A stretch of DNA of 64,000 nt, taken from Pontibacter russatus. Lineage in GTDB: Bacteria > Bacteroidota > Bacteroidia > Cytophagales > Hymenobacteraceae. A program made the translations under genes and the position numbers. The DNA is taken from contig NZ_CP047984.1 of assembly GCF_009931655.1 (NCBI RefSeq), forward strand, positions 3,799,001-3,863,000. The letters run 5' to 3'. Positions within the stretch are counted from its first letter, which is position 1, and every line of letters begins with the position of its first letter. The notes below the pieces were generated by a model that was not told the origin of the DNA, ran no database searches, and saw nothing but the letters and a program-made list of their open reading frames with translations. Positions 29,725-40,006 of the stretch are shown here, piece by piece.

Positions 29725-29757
29725 CTAATTCATAATTTCTAATTTTTAATTTCTAAT
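29725..29757 (+). repeat. TAATTTTTAATTTC repeat before the xerD GTG start
   Basis: ctaattcataatttct, aatttttaatttctaat: close match to 18451-18477, likewise located just upstream of a GTG start codon. Confidence 0.6.
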
Positions 29758-29765
29758 CTTATTTC

Positions 29766-30665
29766 GTGAACTGGCCTGTCTGCATCAAACAATTCGAGGA
29801 GTACCTGAAGCTGGAGAAGTCGCTCTCGCGCCACTCCGTGGAGGCCTACCTGCGCGACATCGGGAAGCTAGCGGATTTCCTGGACATGAAGAAGCTGCGG
29901 GTGGCGCCCGAGCATATAACGCCTGCCATCCTCCGCGACTTTCTGGAGTGGATTGGGGAACTGGGGATGACACCCCATTCGCAGGCCCGCACCCTGTCCG
30001 GCATCCGCGCCTTCTACAAGTTCCTGATCATGGAGGACATGCTGCAGAACGACCCCACCGACACCATCGAGGCGCCAAAGCTGCGCCGCAAGCTGCCCGA
30101 CACACTGCACTTCCATGAGATAGAGCAGATGCTGGCCGCCATCGACCTGTCGACGCCAGAAGGCACCCGCAACCGCGCCATGCTGGAAACGCTTTATTCC
30201 TCCGGGCTGCGCGTCACCGAGCTGCTCGACCTGAAAATCAGCAACCTCTACGAGGACATGGGCTTCCTGAAGGTGGCCGGTAAAGGCGACAAAGAGCGCC
30301 TGGTGCCGATTGGCCGCGATGCCCTGAAGCACATCCAGCTATATCGGGAGGGGGTGCGCTGCCACCTTACCATCAAAAAAGGCCACGAAGACGTTTTGTT
30401 CCTGAACCGGCGCGGGGCCAAAATGTCGCGCGTGATGATGTTCATGATCATCAAAGAGGTGGCCGCCAAAGCCGGCATCCAGAAAACGGTGAGCCCGCAC
30501 ACTTTCCGCCACTCCTTCGCCACGCACCTGATAGAAGGCGGCGCCGACCTGCGCGCCGTGCAGGAAATGCTGGGCCACGAGTCTATCACCACTACCGAAA
30601 TCTATACGCACCTGGACAGGGACTACCTGAAGCAGGTAATCAAGGATTACCACCCGAGAAGTTAG
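29766..30665 (+). CDS. xerD: Site-specific tyrosine recombinase XerD
   Basis: 299 residues from a GTG start. With XerC-type partner activity it resolves chromosome dimers at dif. SAM-like N-terminal core-binding domain (about 5-90) and catalytic domain with R149 (SSGLRVTELL), H245 and R248 (HTFRHSF), H271 (LGHES) and nucleophile Y280 (TEIYTHL). The length and sequence fit the housekeeping XerD, not a phage or conjugative integrase. It is monocistronic; a bidirectional terminator separates it from the convergent pntB. Confidence 0.93.
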   Translation: MNWPVCIKQFEEYLKLEKSLSRHSVEAYLRDIGKLADFLDMKKLRVAPEHITPAILRDFLEWIGELGMTPHSQARTLSGIRAFYKFLIMEDMLQNDPTDTIEAPKLRRKLPDTLHFHEIEQMLAAIDLSTPEGTRNRAMLETLYSSGLRVTELLDLKISNLYEDMGFLKVAGKGDKERLVPIGRDALKHIQLYREGVRCHLTIKKGHEDVLFLNRRGAKMSRVMMFMIIKEVAAKAGIQKTVSPHTFRHSFATHLIEGGADLRAVQEMLGHESITTTEIYTHLDRDYLKQVIKDYHPRS

Positions 30666-30760
30666 TTTGATTCTGGCAAGGGGCTTGCAGGAACCCCCGA
30701 ACTGCTTCGGGGCAGGTGCGCACATTGCGAGGTCTGTACTATATATAACCAAAAGCAAAA

Positions 30761-30791
30761 CACCCTCACAACTTTAGAGATTGTGAGGGTG
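30761..30791. terminator. Bidirectional terminator between xerD and pntB
   Basis: 11-bp stem (30761-30771 with 30781-30791), A-rich on the left and T-rich on the right, serving both convergent genes. Confidence 0.8.
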
Positions 30792-30819
30792 CTTTTATTA
30801 TGGGGAAGGAGTACAGCCT

Positions 30820-32226
<1,407 letters not shown>

Positions 32227-32234
32227 GAGGTTTC

Positions 32235-32525
32235 TTACTTCTTTTTCTTCTTAAACATCTGCAACATGCGGTCCGTCACCACATAGCCGCCCACCACGTT
32301 CAGGGTAGCCAGCAGCAGCGCGGCAATCGCCATCCACTTGCTCACTGACCAGTCTTCCGGCCCGGCGGCCACAATGGCGCCCACAATGGTGATGCCGGAT
32401 ATGGCGTTGGAGCCGGACATCAGCGGCGTGTGCAGCGTGGGCGGTACCTTGGAGATAAGCTCGAAGCCCACGAAACTGGCCAGCACCAGCACGTAAAGAA
32501 GTACAATTAGTGTTTCTGCATTCAT
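32235..32525 (-). CDS. pntAB: NAD(P) transhydrogenase subunit alpha 2 (membrane part)
   Basis: 96 residues with three hydrophobic helices (about 5-25, 40-58, 64-85) and the conserved PPTLHTPLMSGSNAISGI. It corresponds to the C-terminal membrane segment of a fused PntA. Split alpha subunits are common outside enterobacteria. It overlaps pntA1 by 4 bases (ATGA). Confidence 0.95.
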   Translation of the reverse strand: MNAETLIVLLYVLVLASFVGFELISKVPPTLHTPLMSGSNAISGITIVGAIVAAGPEDWSVSKWMAIAALLLATLNVVGGYVVTDRMLQMFKKKKK

Positions 32526-33655
32526 ACTGTTTTAGCTAATATTTCTCTTGTAAACTGATGTACCAACTCTCCCTGGTGCGTGATCAGCGAGCCTTTGGTC
32601 ACTTCCTCGTCCATCTCCCACTTAAAGCCGTCTTTGGTGGCCAGGTGGAGCAGCAGCGTGCTGATGTTTTTGGCGTACAACTCGCTGGCATTCACCGGCA
32701 CCATGGCGGGCAGGTTCGACTCGCCGATAATGGTCACGCCGTGGCGCACCACCGTCTGGTTAAACTCGCTCAGCGCGCAGTTGCCGCCCGACTCCACGGC
32801 CATATCCACAATCACGGAGCCCGGTTTCATGCTGGCCACCATCTCTTCCGTTACCAGCAGCGGCGCTTTTTTGCCGATGACCAGGGCCGTGGTAATCACC
32901 AGGTCGGCATCTGATATGTGTTTAGAAATGAGTTCTTTCTGTTTCTGAAGGTACTCGGCGGACACCTCGCGGGCATAGCCGCCCTCTGTTTTCACGCCCT
33001 CGGCCTGCACCTCCAGGAAGCGGCCGCCCAGCGACTCTACCTGCTCCTTCGTCTCGGGGCGAACGTCGGTTACCTCCACCACGGCCCCCAGGCGCTTGGC
33101 GGTGGCCACCGCCTGCAGGCCGGCCACGCCCGCCCCGAAGATGAGCACGCGTGCCGGGGTAATGGTGCCGGCCGCCGTCATCATCAGCGGGAAGATCTTG
33201 CCCAGGGCGTTGGCCCCCAGCAGCACCGCTTTGTAGCCTCCCAGGTTGGCCTGCGAACTCAGGGCGTCCATCTTCTGGGCGCGCGAGATGCGCGGCACGG
33301 CGTCCATGGCGAAGGCGCTGATGTTCTTGCTCAGGCATATATCCACCAGCTCGGGCACGGTGTAGGCATACAGAAACGAGATGAGCGCGCTGCCGTCCCG
33401 CATCAGCAGGGCTTCCTCCGGGGTGGGGGCGTTTACCTTCAGCAGCACGTCACTGTCTTTCAGCAGCGCAGCCCTGTCAGGGAAAATGATGCCGCCAGCG
33501 TCTTCGTAGGCACGGTCGTAGAAGCCGGAAGCATGGCCGGCGTCGCTTTCAATACCGCATTTAAAACCGGCTTTTGTGAGTGACTTCACCACGTCCGGTG
33601 TCAGGGCCACCCTTCTTTCGGATAGTTTCCCCTCTTTAAGTACAGCTATATTCAA
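32522..33655 (-). CDS. pntA: NAD(P) transhydrogenase subunit alpha 1 (NAD(H)-binding part)
   Basis: 377 residues; domain I of the proton-translocating transhydrogenase, related to alanine dehydrogenase. The N-terminal KEGKLSERRVALTPDVVKSLTKAG, the NAD-binding FGAGVAGLQAVATAKRLGAVV and the RETKEQVESLGG region are visible. First gene of the operon, divergent from the TetR gene. It lacks the membrane part, which is the separate 96-residue protein. Confidence 0.95.
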   Translation of the reverse strand: MNIAVLKEGKLSERRVALTPDVVKSLTKAGFKCGIESDAGHASGFYDRAYEDAGGIIFPDRAALLKDSDVLLKVNAPTPEEALLMRDGSALISFLYAYTVPELVDICLSKNISAFAMDAVPRISRAQKMDALSSQANLGGYKAVLLGANALGKIFPLMMTAAGTITPARVLIFGAGVAGLQAVATAKRLGAVVEVTDVRPETKEQVESLGGRFLEVQAEGVKTEGGYAREVSAEYLQKQKELISKHISDADLVITTALVIGKKAPLLVTEEMVASMKPGSVIVDMAVESGGNCALSEFNQTVVRHGVTIIGESNLPAMVPVNASELYAKNISTLLLHLATKDGFKWEMDEEVTKGSLITHQGELVHQFTREILAKTV

Positions 33656-34374
33656 GGATTGTATATATTAAGTGTGACTTGAGATTTTAGTAGTTTTGTA
33701 TAGTTTCGGCCCCTGCACTGTGCATGGGAATCGAAACTGCGGGAGCGGCGCAGGCATGCACGCTTTCGATGCCATGCTCACCCGGGCCTTGCTTCAAACA
33801 AAGCCGCCGTTAGCCCTGTTATGTGTTCAGTTGCCACACATGAGAGGCCTGCCCCTACGGTAATTGCGCCTAAACGATTAGCTAATTTAGCAAAATTTTC
33901 AATAGGGCTGCACTAATGTTGGGAATGTGGCCGAAAAACTGCTGCATTTTTGAAAAAAGAGATGAAAAAGCGTTCCAGAACATGCTTTTCCGGTAATTTA
34001 TATGTGCCCCGTCATACTTTTCATGTAAGCTACGAGGATGTCTTAGAGCAAATGGGAAGCGCATAGCCCCATGAGGCAGGAACAGGACCGGCAGAGATAC
34101 CTGCGCGTTTCCTTTGTGTTAATTTAGGGCTTTTTAGATGGTGTTTCCGCCCACAGTGCTTAATTTTGGGCAGTTGTTTATACGTACAAGAATATTTCAT
34201 GCTTCGCGTTATATAGCTGTTTAGGCATAAAACGATGATCCCCAGTAGAGGAATTCCGTATCTTCTTATTTATGAAGGGTATAGACGGCCTTTGCGGGGC
34301 TCTTGGTCCTGAGTCAACACACGGTGCCCGGGCAGGTATCAGCACAGAGGCTGAAAACATTTCGCTATTTCAAG
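33656..34374. other. Long divergent intergenic region between pntA and a TetR gene
   Basis: About 720 bases with no credible coding sequence on either strand. It should hold the promoters of pntA and the TetR gene, but no TAnnTTTG box was found. A small inverted pair agtttcg/cgaaact lies near 33698-33738. GC content falls below that of the coding regions. Confidence 0.5.
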
Positions 34375-34908
34375 ATGCTTAAAACGAAGAAAGAGATTAT
34401 TTTAGAAACGGCCCTGAATCTTTTCGCTGACAAAGGATATGAGGCCACACCCACCAGCCTGATTGCGAAGGAGGCGGGGGTGTCGGAGGGCCTTATCTTC
34501 AAACACTATATCAGCAAAGAGAACCTGCTGGAGGCGGTGGTGAAGGCCGGTTACAGGCGCATCACTGACAGAAGCAAGGGCCTGGTAGTGGAAGAGGACC
34601 CGCACAGGCTGATTGAGACCGTGCTCGACATGCCCCTGAAACTGGTGGAGGAGGAGCGCAACTTCTGGCGCATGCAGTTCCGCCTCGTCGATGAGGAGAT
34701 CTCGCAGAAACACCACATGCGCTACTCGCAATCCGTGATGCAGAAGCTGGAGGGCGCGTTTAAGAAGCTGGGCTACGCAGAGCCGGAACTGGAGACGGAG
34801 ATTCTGATGCTGCTGGTAGAGGGGCTGTGGCGGATGTACCTGCTAAACGAGGACAAGGGCCACTTCGTGAAAATGCTCGACCTCATCAAGGCCAAGTACA
34901 GAAAGTAG
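34375..34908 (+). CDS. TetR/AcrR family transcriptional regulator
   Basis: 177 residues from the ATG at 34375, which opens the canonical TetR N-terminus KTKKEIILETALNLFADKGYEATPTSLIAKEAGVSEGLIFKHY helix-turn-helix; upstream in-frame codons are not protein-like. The C-terminal ligand domain is family-specific and gives no clue about the ligand. It lies between the divergent pnt operon and the convergent TRAP-transporter genes; whether it controls either is unknown. Confidence 0.88.
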   Translation: MLKTKKEIILETALNLFADKGYEATPTSLIAKEAGVSEGLIFKHYISKENLLEAVVKAGYRRITDRSKGLVVEEDPHRLIETVLDMPLKLVEEERNFWRMQFRLVDEEISQKHHMRYSQSVMQKLEGAFKKLGYAEPELETEILMLLVEGLWRMYLLNEDKGHFVKMLDLIKAKYRK

Positions 34909-34966
34909 CTTATAGATGCCATATATGCTGCTAAGCCGGTATATATAGAAGAGAGATAGAAACAAG

Positions 34967-35006
34967 CGCAGCACTCACAGGGCCATATCCTTTTGTGAGT
35001 GCTGCG
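34967..35006. terminator. Bidirectional terminator between TetR and dctM genes
   Basis: 13-bp perfect stem (34967-34979 with 34994-35006), followed by ttctttatg. Confidence 0.75.
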
Positions 35007-35091
35007 TTCTTTATGTGTCGGCCATATATAAAATGTAAATAACTTGTAGTCGGGCAAGGAAATCTCCCGCCGCACTTCCAAACCGGCCCTG

Positions 35092-36390
35092 CTACAAACC
35101 AAATGCCCGCGGCAGCCAGAGGCTGAGTTCGGGTATATACGTCACCAGCAGCAGCGCCGCCACCATGGCAATAAACAGCGGGATGAGCGGACGGATCACT
35201 TTGCTGATGCTTACCTCGGCCACCCCGCACCCCACGAAAAGCACCGAGCCCACCGGCGGCGTGCACAGGCCGATGCACAGGTTCATCACCATGATGATGC
35301 CGAAATGCACCGGATCGACGCCGAGTTCGCGCACCACCGGCAGAAAGATCGGCGTGAAGATCAGGACCGCCGGCGTCATATCCATAAACACACCCACAAA
35401 AAGCAGAATCAGGTTGATGATGATGAGGATGACGATTTTGTTGTCGCTGATGGACAGCAAAGCCTCGCTGAACGCCTGCGGAATGTTGGCATACGACATC
35501 ACCCACGACATGCCCATCGAGGTGCCGATCAGCAGCATCACGATGGCGGTGGTGATGACGGTGTGAATCAGGATATCCGGCAAATCGCTCGACTTTACCT
35601 GCCGGTATACCACCATCGAGAGAATAAATGTATATAGCACAGCCACGGCCGAGGCCTCGGTGGCGGTGAACACCCCAGCTATAATGCCGCCAATGACCAC
35701 CACCAGCAGCAGCAGGCTGGGCACGGCATCAAGAAAACGGCGGATTACTTCTTTCAGCGAGGTTCTGTCGCCCACCGGGTATTTCTTCTTGTAGGATATA
35801 TAGCCCGCCACCAGCATCAGCACCACCCCCAGCAGGATACCGGGTATATAGCCGGCCACGAACAAAGCCGCGATGGACACACCGCCGCTGGCCAGGGAAT
35901 AGACGATGAGGATGTTGCTGGGCGGGATGATCATGCCCGTGGTGGCCGAGGTGATGTTCACCGCCGCGCTGAAAGGCCTGGAGTAGCCCTCCTTCACCAT
36001 GCGTGGGTTCATGATGCCTCCGATCGCCGAAGCGGCCGCCACCGCAGACCCCGAAATAGCGCCAAACAGCATGCAGGCTACAATATTCACGTAAGCCAGT
36101 CCGCCCGGCAAAGTGCCCACCAGACTTTTGGCAAAATCGATGAGGCGCGAGGCAATGCCGCCCCTGTTCATGAGCTGCCCCGCCAGAATGAAGAAGGGGA
36201 TGGCGAGCAGGGCGAAACTGTCGAGGCCGGTGGCCATGCGCTGGGCAAGGGTGGTGAAGGCAGCCTCCGGGGCAATGCTCACCAGCATGGTCAGCAGCGC
36301 GGCAATACCGATGCAAAAAGCGATGGGCACCCCTAAGACAAGCAGTGCGATAAAGCTGATGACCAGTACGAGTATTTCCAGGAGTTCCAT
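35092..36390 (-). CDS. dctM: TRAP transporter large permease (DctM)
   Basis: 432 residues with about 12 hydrophobic helices, the usual DctM length. PFFILAGQLMNRGGIASRLIDFA and NLCIGLCTPPVGSVLFVGC are conserved family segments. It is the transport subunit of a sodium-driven TRAP system; context (eda, kdgK next to dctP) points to hexuronates or deoxy-uronates. 155 bases separate it from dctQ. Confidence 0.95.
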   Translation of the reverse strand: MELLEILVLVISFIALLVLGVPIAFCIGIAALLTMLVSIAPEAAFTTLAQRMATGLDSFALLAIPFFILAGQLMNRGGIASRLIDFAKSLVGTLPGGLAYVNIVACMLFGAISGSAVAAASAIGGIMNPRMVKEGYSRPFSAAVNITSATTGMIIPPSNILIVYSLASGGVSIAALFVAGYIPGILLGVVLMLVAGYISYKKKYPVGDRTSLKEVIRRFLDAVPSLLLLVVVIGGIIAGVFTATEASAVAVLYTFILSMVVYRQVKSSDLPDILIHTVITTAIVMLLIGTSMGMSWVMSYANIPQAFSEALLSISDNKIVILIIINLILLFVGVFMDMTPAVLIFTPIFLPVVRELGVDPVHFGIIMVMNLCIGLCTPPVGSVLFVGCGVAEVSISKVIRPLIPLFIAMVAALLLVTYIPELSLWLPRAFGL

Positions 36391-36545
36391 GTATGTCTTT
36401 TATATATAGCCTGCTGGCGTTTGGGTATGAGATTTGAATTGAGGGACTATATAAGCTTGCCGCAAATGAAGAGGTACATGCCCGCCAGTTGGTCTGAATG
36501 CTCCATTCCTACATTCGGGAAGTCTGTTGTCTTGCGTCTCGGCGT

Positions 36546-37049
36546 CTACATCATCTCCTTGCCTATTTCCTCCGGCTCTTCCGGGCTTTCGGTGAGGCCC
36601 GCGAGGCTGTAGTAGATGATGAGCAGGCCGCTCAGGGGCACCACCATATATACATAGCCCAGCGGCACGTTCAGCGCAGCAGACGTCTGCCGCAGCGTCA
36701 GGGTGATATAGACGAGGTTGATGCCGCCCCACACCATCGCAAACAGGGCAAAGAGGGCCACCAGCACATGGATGAGCACGTTCAGGTTGCGCTGCTTTTT
36801 GCCCTCCAGGCTGGCTGGCAGCAGGTCGATGGCCAGGTGCATGCGCTTGCCTGTCACGTAGCTCGCCCCCAGCAAACTCACCCATATCAGGAGATACCTT
36901 GACAGTTCGTCGGTGAAGGAGCTAGGCGAGCGCAGGATAAACCGGGAGCCCACCTGCCACAGCACGTTCAGGACCATGGCCGCCATCAAAACGACCAGCA
37001 CCCAGTACAGGCCCCTGTCCAGTCTCTCTCTGAATTTCATATCGTTCAA
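36546..37049 (-). CDS. dctQ: TRAP transporter small permease (DctQ)
   Basis: 167 residues, four membrane helices, with the conserved RFILRSPSSFTDELSRYLLIWVSLLGASY. It bridges the binding protein and DctM. Its start codon follows the dctP stop without any gap, suggesting translational coupling. The last residues overlap nothing; the 155-base gap to dctM carries a TATATA run. Confidence 0.93.
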   Translation of the reverse strand: MNDMKFRERLDRGLYWVLVVLMAAMVLNVLWQVGSRFILRSPSSFTDELSRYLLIWVSLLGASYVTGKRMHLAIDLLPASLEGKKQRNLNVLIHVLVALFALFAMVWGGINLVYITLTLRQTSAALNVPLGYVYMVVPLSGLLIIYYSLAGLTESPEEPEEIGKEMM

Positions 37050-38105
37050 CTATTTTGTGGTGAGGGGAGCAGGCTGCTCCGGTTTATCTTTCCCGGCGGC
37101 CTGTATTCGCTTGAGGAGAACATATACCTCCGGCTCATTTTTGTAGCTCTCGTACAGCGGCTCCACCTTTTCGGCGAAAGGCGCCTTGTCGGGATAAGTG
37201 ACCTCAACACCGGCCTTTATCACCTCCCGCAGCGCTTCCTCCTCAGCCTCCTGCCAAAGTTTTTGCTGCACCACCGCCGACTCTTCTGCCGCCTCCTGCA
37301 GCCATTGCTGCTCCTGTGGCGTCAGTTTTTCCCAGACTTTGGTGCTGATCAGCAGGATGTCCGGCACCATGGTGTGCTCGTTCAGGGCGTAGTGCCGGGC
37401 CACCTCGTAGTGCCGGGCGAGGTAAAAAGTGGGCGGGTTGTTCTCGGCCCCGTCCACCACCCCCTGCTGCAGGGCCGTATATATCTCGCCGGTGGAGATA
37501 GGCGTGGCGGCTCCCCCAAACGCATTCACCATCTGGATGGCAGTGTTGCTTGCCTGCACCCGTATCTTCAGGCCCTTCAGGTCGTCGGGAGTGTTGATGG
37601 GTTTGTTGGCCGTGTAAAAGCTCCGGCTTCCGGCATCGTAGTACGTCAGGCCGCGCAACCAGTACTGTTCTCCCTCCGTCAGAAGTTCCCGGCCGATCTC
37701 CCCCTCCAGCACATCGTAATAATGCGCCTTGTCGCGGAAAATGTAGGGCAGGCTCAGCACCTTAAAGTTCGGGGAAAAACTTTCCATGGTGGCCGCAGAC
37801 ACCTTGGTCATCCCCAGGCTACCGATCTGCAGCAGTTCCACCGCCTCCCGCTCGCTGCCCAACTGTGAGTTGGGGTATAGCTTTATCGCCAGCTCACCGC
37901 CCGATTTCTCCTTTAACTTTTCAGCCATATATAACATCGCCTGGTGTACCGGGTGCGACACCTCCAGGCTGTGCGCCAGCTTTATCTCCTTTGTTTTGGA
38001 GATTTCCTCACAGGAGGAGGCCAGCAGCAGCAGGGTAAAGGCGCAGAGGCTGAGCAGCAGCTTCCGGAGTTTCTGAAGAGAAGGGGAACGGGGATATGGA
38101 GCCAT
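37050..38105 (-). CDS. dctP: TRAP transporter substrate-binding lipoprotein (DctP)
   Basis: 351 residues from the ATG at 38105, which overlaps the eda stop (TAATG). The N-terminus has a lipobox (LLLLASSC, Cys32). The mature protein has the DctP fold with KLAHSLEVSHPVHQAM, LKGLKIRVQASNTAIQMVNAFGGAATPIS (the conserved carboxylate-binding arginine region) and GVVDGAENNPPTFYLARHYEVARHY. Solute family of the uronate type is likely from its neighbours. Upstream codons in the same frame are antisense-like shadow of eda. Confidence 0.93.
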   Translation of the reverse strand: MAPYPRSPSLQKLRKLLLSLCAFTLLLLASSCEEISKTKEIKLAHSLEVSHPVHQAMLYMAEKLKEKSGGELAIKLYPNSQLGSEREAVELLQIGSLGMTKVSAATMESFSPNFKVLSLPYIFRDKAHYYDVLEGEIGRELLTEGEQYWLRGLTYYDAGSRSFYTANKPINTPDDLKGLKIRVQASNTAIQMVNAFGGAATPISTGEIYTALQQGVVDGAENNPPTFYLARHYEVARHYALNEHTMVPDILLISTKVWEKLTPQEQQWLQEAAEESAVVQQKLWQEAEEEALREVIKAGVEVTYPDKAPFAEKVEPLYESYKNEPEVYVLLKRIQAAGKDKPEQPAPLTTK

Positions 38106-38779
38106 TACTTTTTCCTCACCTTTCGGATGGTTTCCAGCGCGGCGCGTGTCCGTTCCTCCAGCTTGGCGAAATCCTGCGCGGCGATGAGGTCTTTGCTGAT
38201 GAGCTGGGAGCCCATGCCCACACAATGCGCGCCGGCGGCAAACCAGGCCCGCAGGTTCTCTTCCTTCGGCTCCACGCCGCCTGTGGGCATGATGCTCGTC
38301 CAGGGGCAGGGGCCTTTGATGGCGGAGATGAAATCCGGGCCACCCACCTGCTGTGCCGGGAAAATCTTGATGACCTCGGCACCCAGTTCCTCCGCCCGCG
38401 ATATCTCGGTCAGGCTGCCGCAGCCGGGCGCCCACATAATCTTGCGGCGGTTGCAGACGATGGCCATCTCCTCCTTCAGCACCGGCGACACGATGAAATC
38501 GGCGCCGCATTGTATATAGAGGGCAGCGGTGGGCGCGTCCACCACCGAGCCAACGCCCAGCATCAGCTCCGGGAAGGAGGCGCGGGCATGTTTGATGAGC
38601 TGCGCAAAGGTCTCGTGGGCGAAGTCGCCGCGGTTGGTGAACTCAAACACCCGCACCCCGCCGTCGTAGCAGGCTTGCAGCACCTGCTTGCAAATTTCCA
38701 GGTCGGTGTGGTAAAACACTGGGACCATGCCTGTCTCCGCCATTTTCAAGGCTACTTCTATCCGGCTGAATTTTGCCAT
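38105..38779 (-). CDS. eda: KDPG / KHG aldolase
   Basis: 224 residues from the ATG at 38779 (an upstream ATG at 38818 adds 13 residues overlapping the kdgK stop). It splits 2-keto-3-deoxy-6-phosphogluconate to pyruvate and glyceraldehyde 3-phosphate. The Schiff-base lysine is K138 in EVIKIFPAQQVGG and the general-base glutamate E46 in VFEFTNRG. It follows kdgK by 35 bases and is translationally coupled to dctP, forming the lower end of the uronate pathway. Confidence 0.94.
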   Translation of the reverse strand: MAKFSRIEVALKMAETGMVPVFYHTDLEICKQVLQACYDGGVRVFEFTNRGDFAHETFAQLIKHARASFPELMLGVGSVVDAPTAALYIQCGADFIVSPVLKEEMAIVCNRRKIMWAPGCGSLTEISRAEELGAEVIKIFPAQQVGGPDFISAIKGPCPWTSIMPTGGVEPKEENLRAWFAAGAHCVGMGSQLISKDLIAAQDFAKLEERTRAALETIRKVRKK

Positions 38780-38814
38780 AATTGCTTTGTCTATATATAG
38801 TTCAGATGAAAAAA

Positions 38815-39828
38815 TCAACGCACGAGCTTGCCGGAGGTGTTGCCGTTCAGCAGGGCCTCCACCTCTTCCACGGTCGCCAGGTTGGCGTCTTTCCGGATGG
38901 TGTGCTTCAGCACCGAGGCGGCCACGCCAAAGTCCAGCGCTTTCTGGTCGTTGGCGTAGGCCAACTGGCCATATATAAAACCGGCCATGAAGGCATCGCC
39001 GCCCCCAATTCTATCCACAATGGGGTTGATGTCGTAGGTCTGGGTCTCGAGCATCTGCTGGCCGTCCCACAGCATGCCCGACAGCGTGTTGTGCGTGGCG
39101 CTGACGGAGCCGCGGGTGGTGTTCACGATTTTCCGCACTTTCGGGAAGCGCGCCATGATCTGGCTGAAGACGGAGGCAAGTTCGTTTGCCTCGGTTTTTC
39201 TGGGGCTGATGTTCAGGATGTCCTTTGCGTCGCCTTTGCCGGAAACGATGATGTCGCAGCCGGCAATCAAGTCGGGCATGACCTCGCTGGCGGTTTTGCC
39301 GTACTGCCACAGGTTTTTCCGGTAGTTGATGTCCGCTGAAACGGTCAGACCTTTTTGGTTGGCCACTTCGATGGCTTTGGCGCAACAGGCGGCGGCCCCG
39401 GCCGAGATGGCCGGTGTGATGCCCGTCCAGTGGAACCAGCCGGCGTCGGCGAACACCACGTCCCAGTCAATCATATCCGGCTCCAATGCTGCGAAGGCCG
39501 AGTGGCTGCGGTCATAGACCACTTTGCTGGCCCGCACGCTGGCACCCGTCTCCAGGAAATAAATGCCGAGGCGGTCGCCGCCGTACAGGATGTGCTGCGT
39601 GTCCACGCCGTATTTCCGCAGCAGGTTGGTGGCCGCCTTGCCGAGCTCGTTGTCGGGGAAGCGCGTCACGTGGGCAGCGCCGACGCCTAATTGAGCCAGG
39701 GAGACGGCCACGTTCGCCTCGCCGCCGCCGTAGGTGGCCTCGAAGTGCGTGGATTGGATGATGCGCGCGTAGTCTGGCGTGGAGAGCCGGAGCATGATTT
39801 CACCGAATGTGATAACCTTTTTTCTCAT
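38815..39828 (-). CDS. kdgK: 2-keto-3-deoxygluconate kinase (PfkB family)
   Basis: 337 residues. Ribokinase-type sugar kinase with the substrate motif GGGEANVAVSLAQLG near residue 35 and the ATP/anion-hole motif GGGDAFMAGF with catalytic D278. Next to eda and uxaB, phosphorylation of KDG to KDPG is the likely reaction. First gene of the kdgK-eda-dctPQM run. TATATA runs fill the 180 bases upstream toward uxaB. Confidence 0.9.
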   Translation of the reverse strand: MRKKVITFGEIMLRLSTPDYARIIQSTHFEATYGGGEANVAVSLAQLGVGAAHVTRFPDNELGKAATNLLRKYGVDTQHILYGGDRLGIYFLETGASVRASKVVYDRSHSAFAALEPDMIDWDVVFADAGWFHWTGITPAISAGAAACCAKAIEVANQKGLTVSADINYRKNLWQYGKTASEVMPDLIAGCDIIVSGKGDAKDILNISPRKTEANELASVFSQIMARFPKVRKIVNTTRGSVSATHNTLSGMLWDGQQMLETQTYDINPIVDRIGGGDAFMAGFIYGQLAYANDQKALDFGVAASVLKHTIRKDANLATVEEVEALLNGNTSGKLVR

Positions 39829-40006
39829 ATCGGAATTTGATATATAATGTAGCGTTGTGGTAGCAGCTATTCTTTATCCGGGCTGCGTGTCGGCAGCTTC
39901 TCGGTGAATGTATATATGGTGTATGTATATATAGCTCTTTGTTGCCTGGTTACAATGTAAAAAGTATTCCGGACTTCTGCAGCGCCTGCCGCAGATTAGC
40001 CCCGTT

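Noticed and set aside
33656..34374. Possible tRNA or small RNA in the pntA-TetR gap
   Set aside because: No cloverleaf, no anticodon stem pattern and no terminator were found on either strand.
36400..36885. Minus-strand frame overlapping dctQ
   Set aside because: Arg/Gly/Pro-rich shadow of dctQ in another frame.
38106..38510. Longer N-terminus for the DctP protein
   Set aside because: The extension is antisense-like text overlapping eda; the ATG at 38105 gives a lipobox and TAATG coupling.
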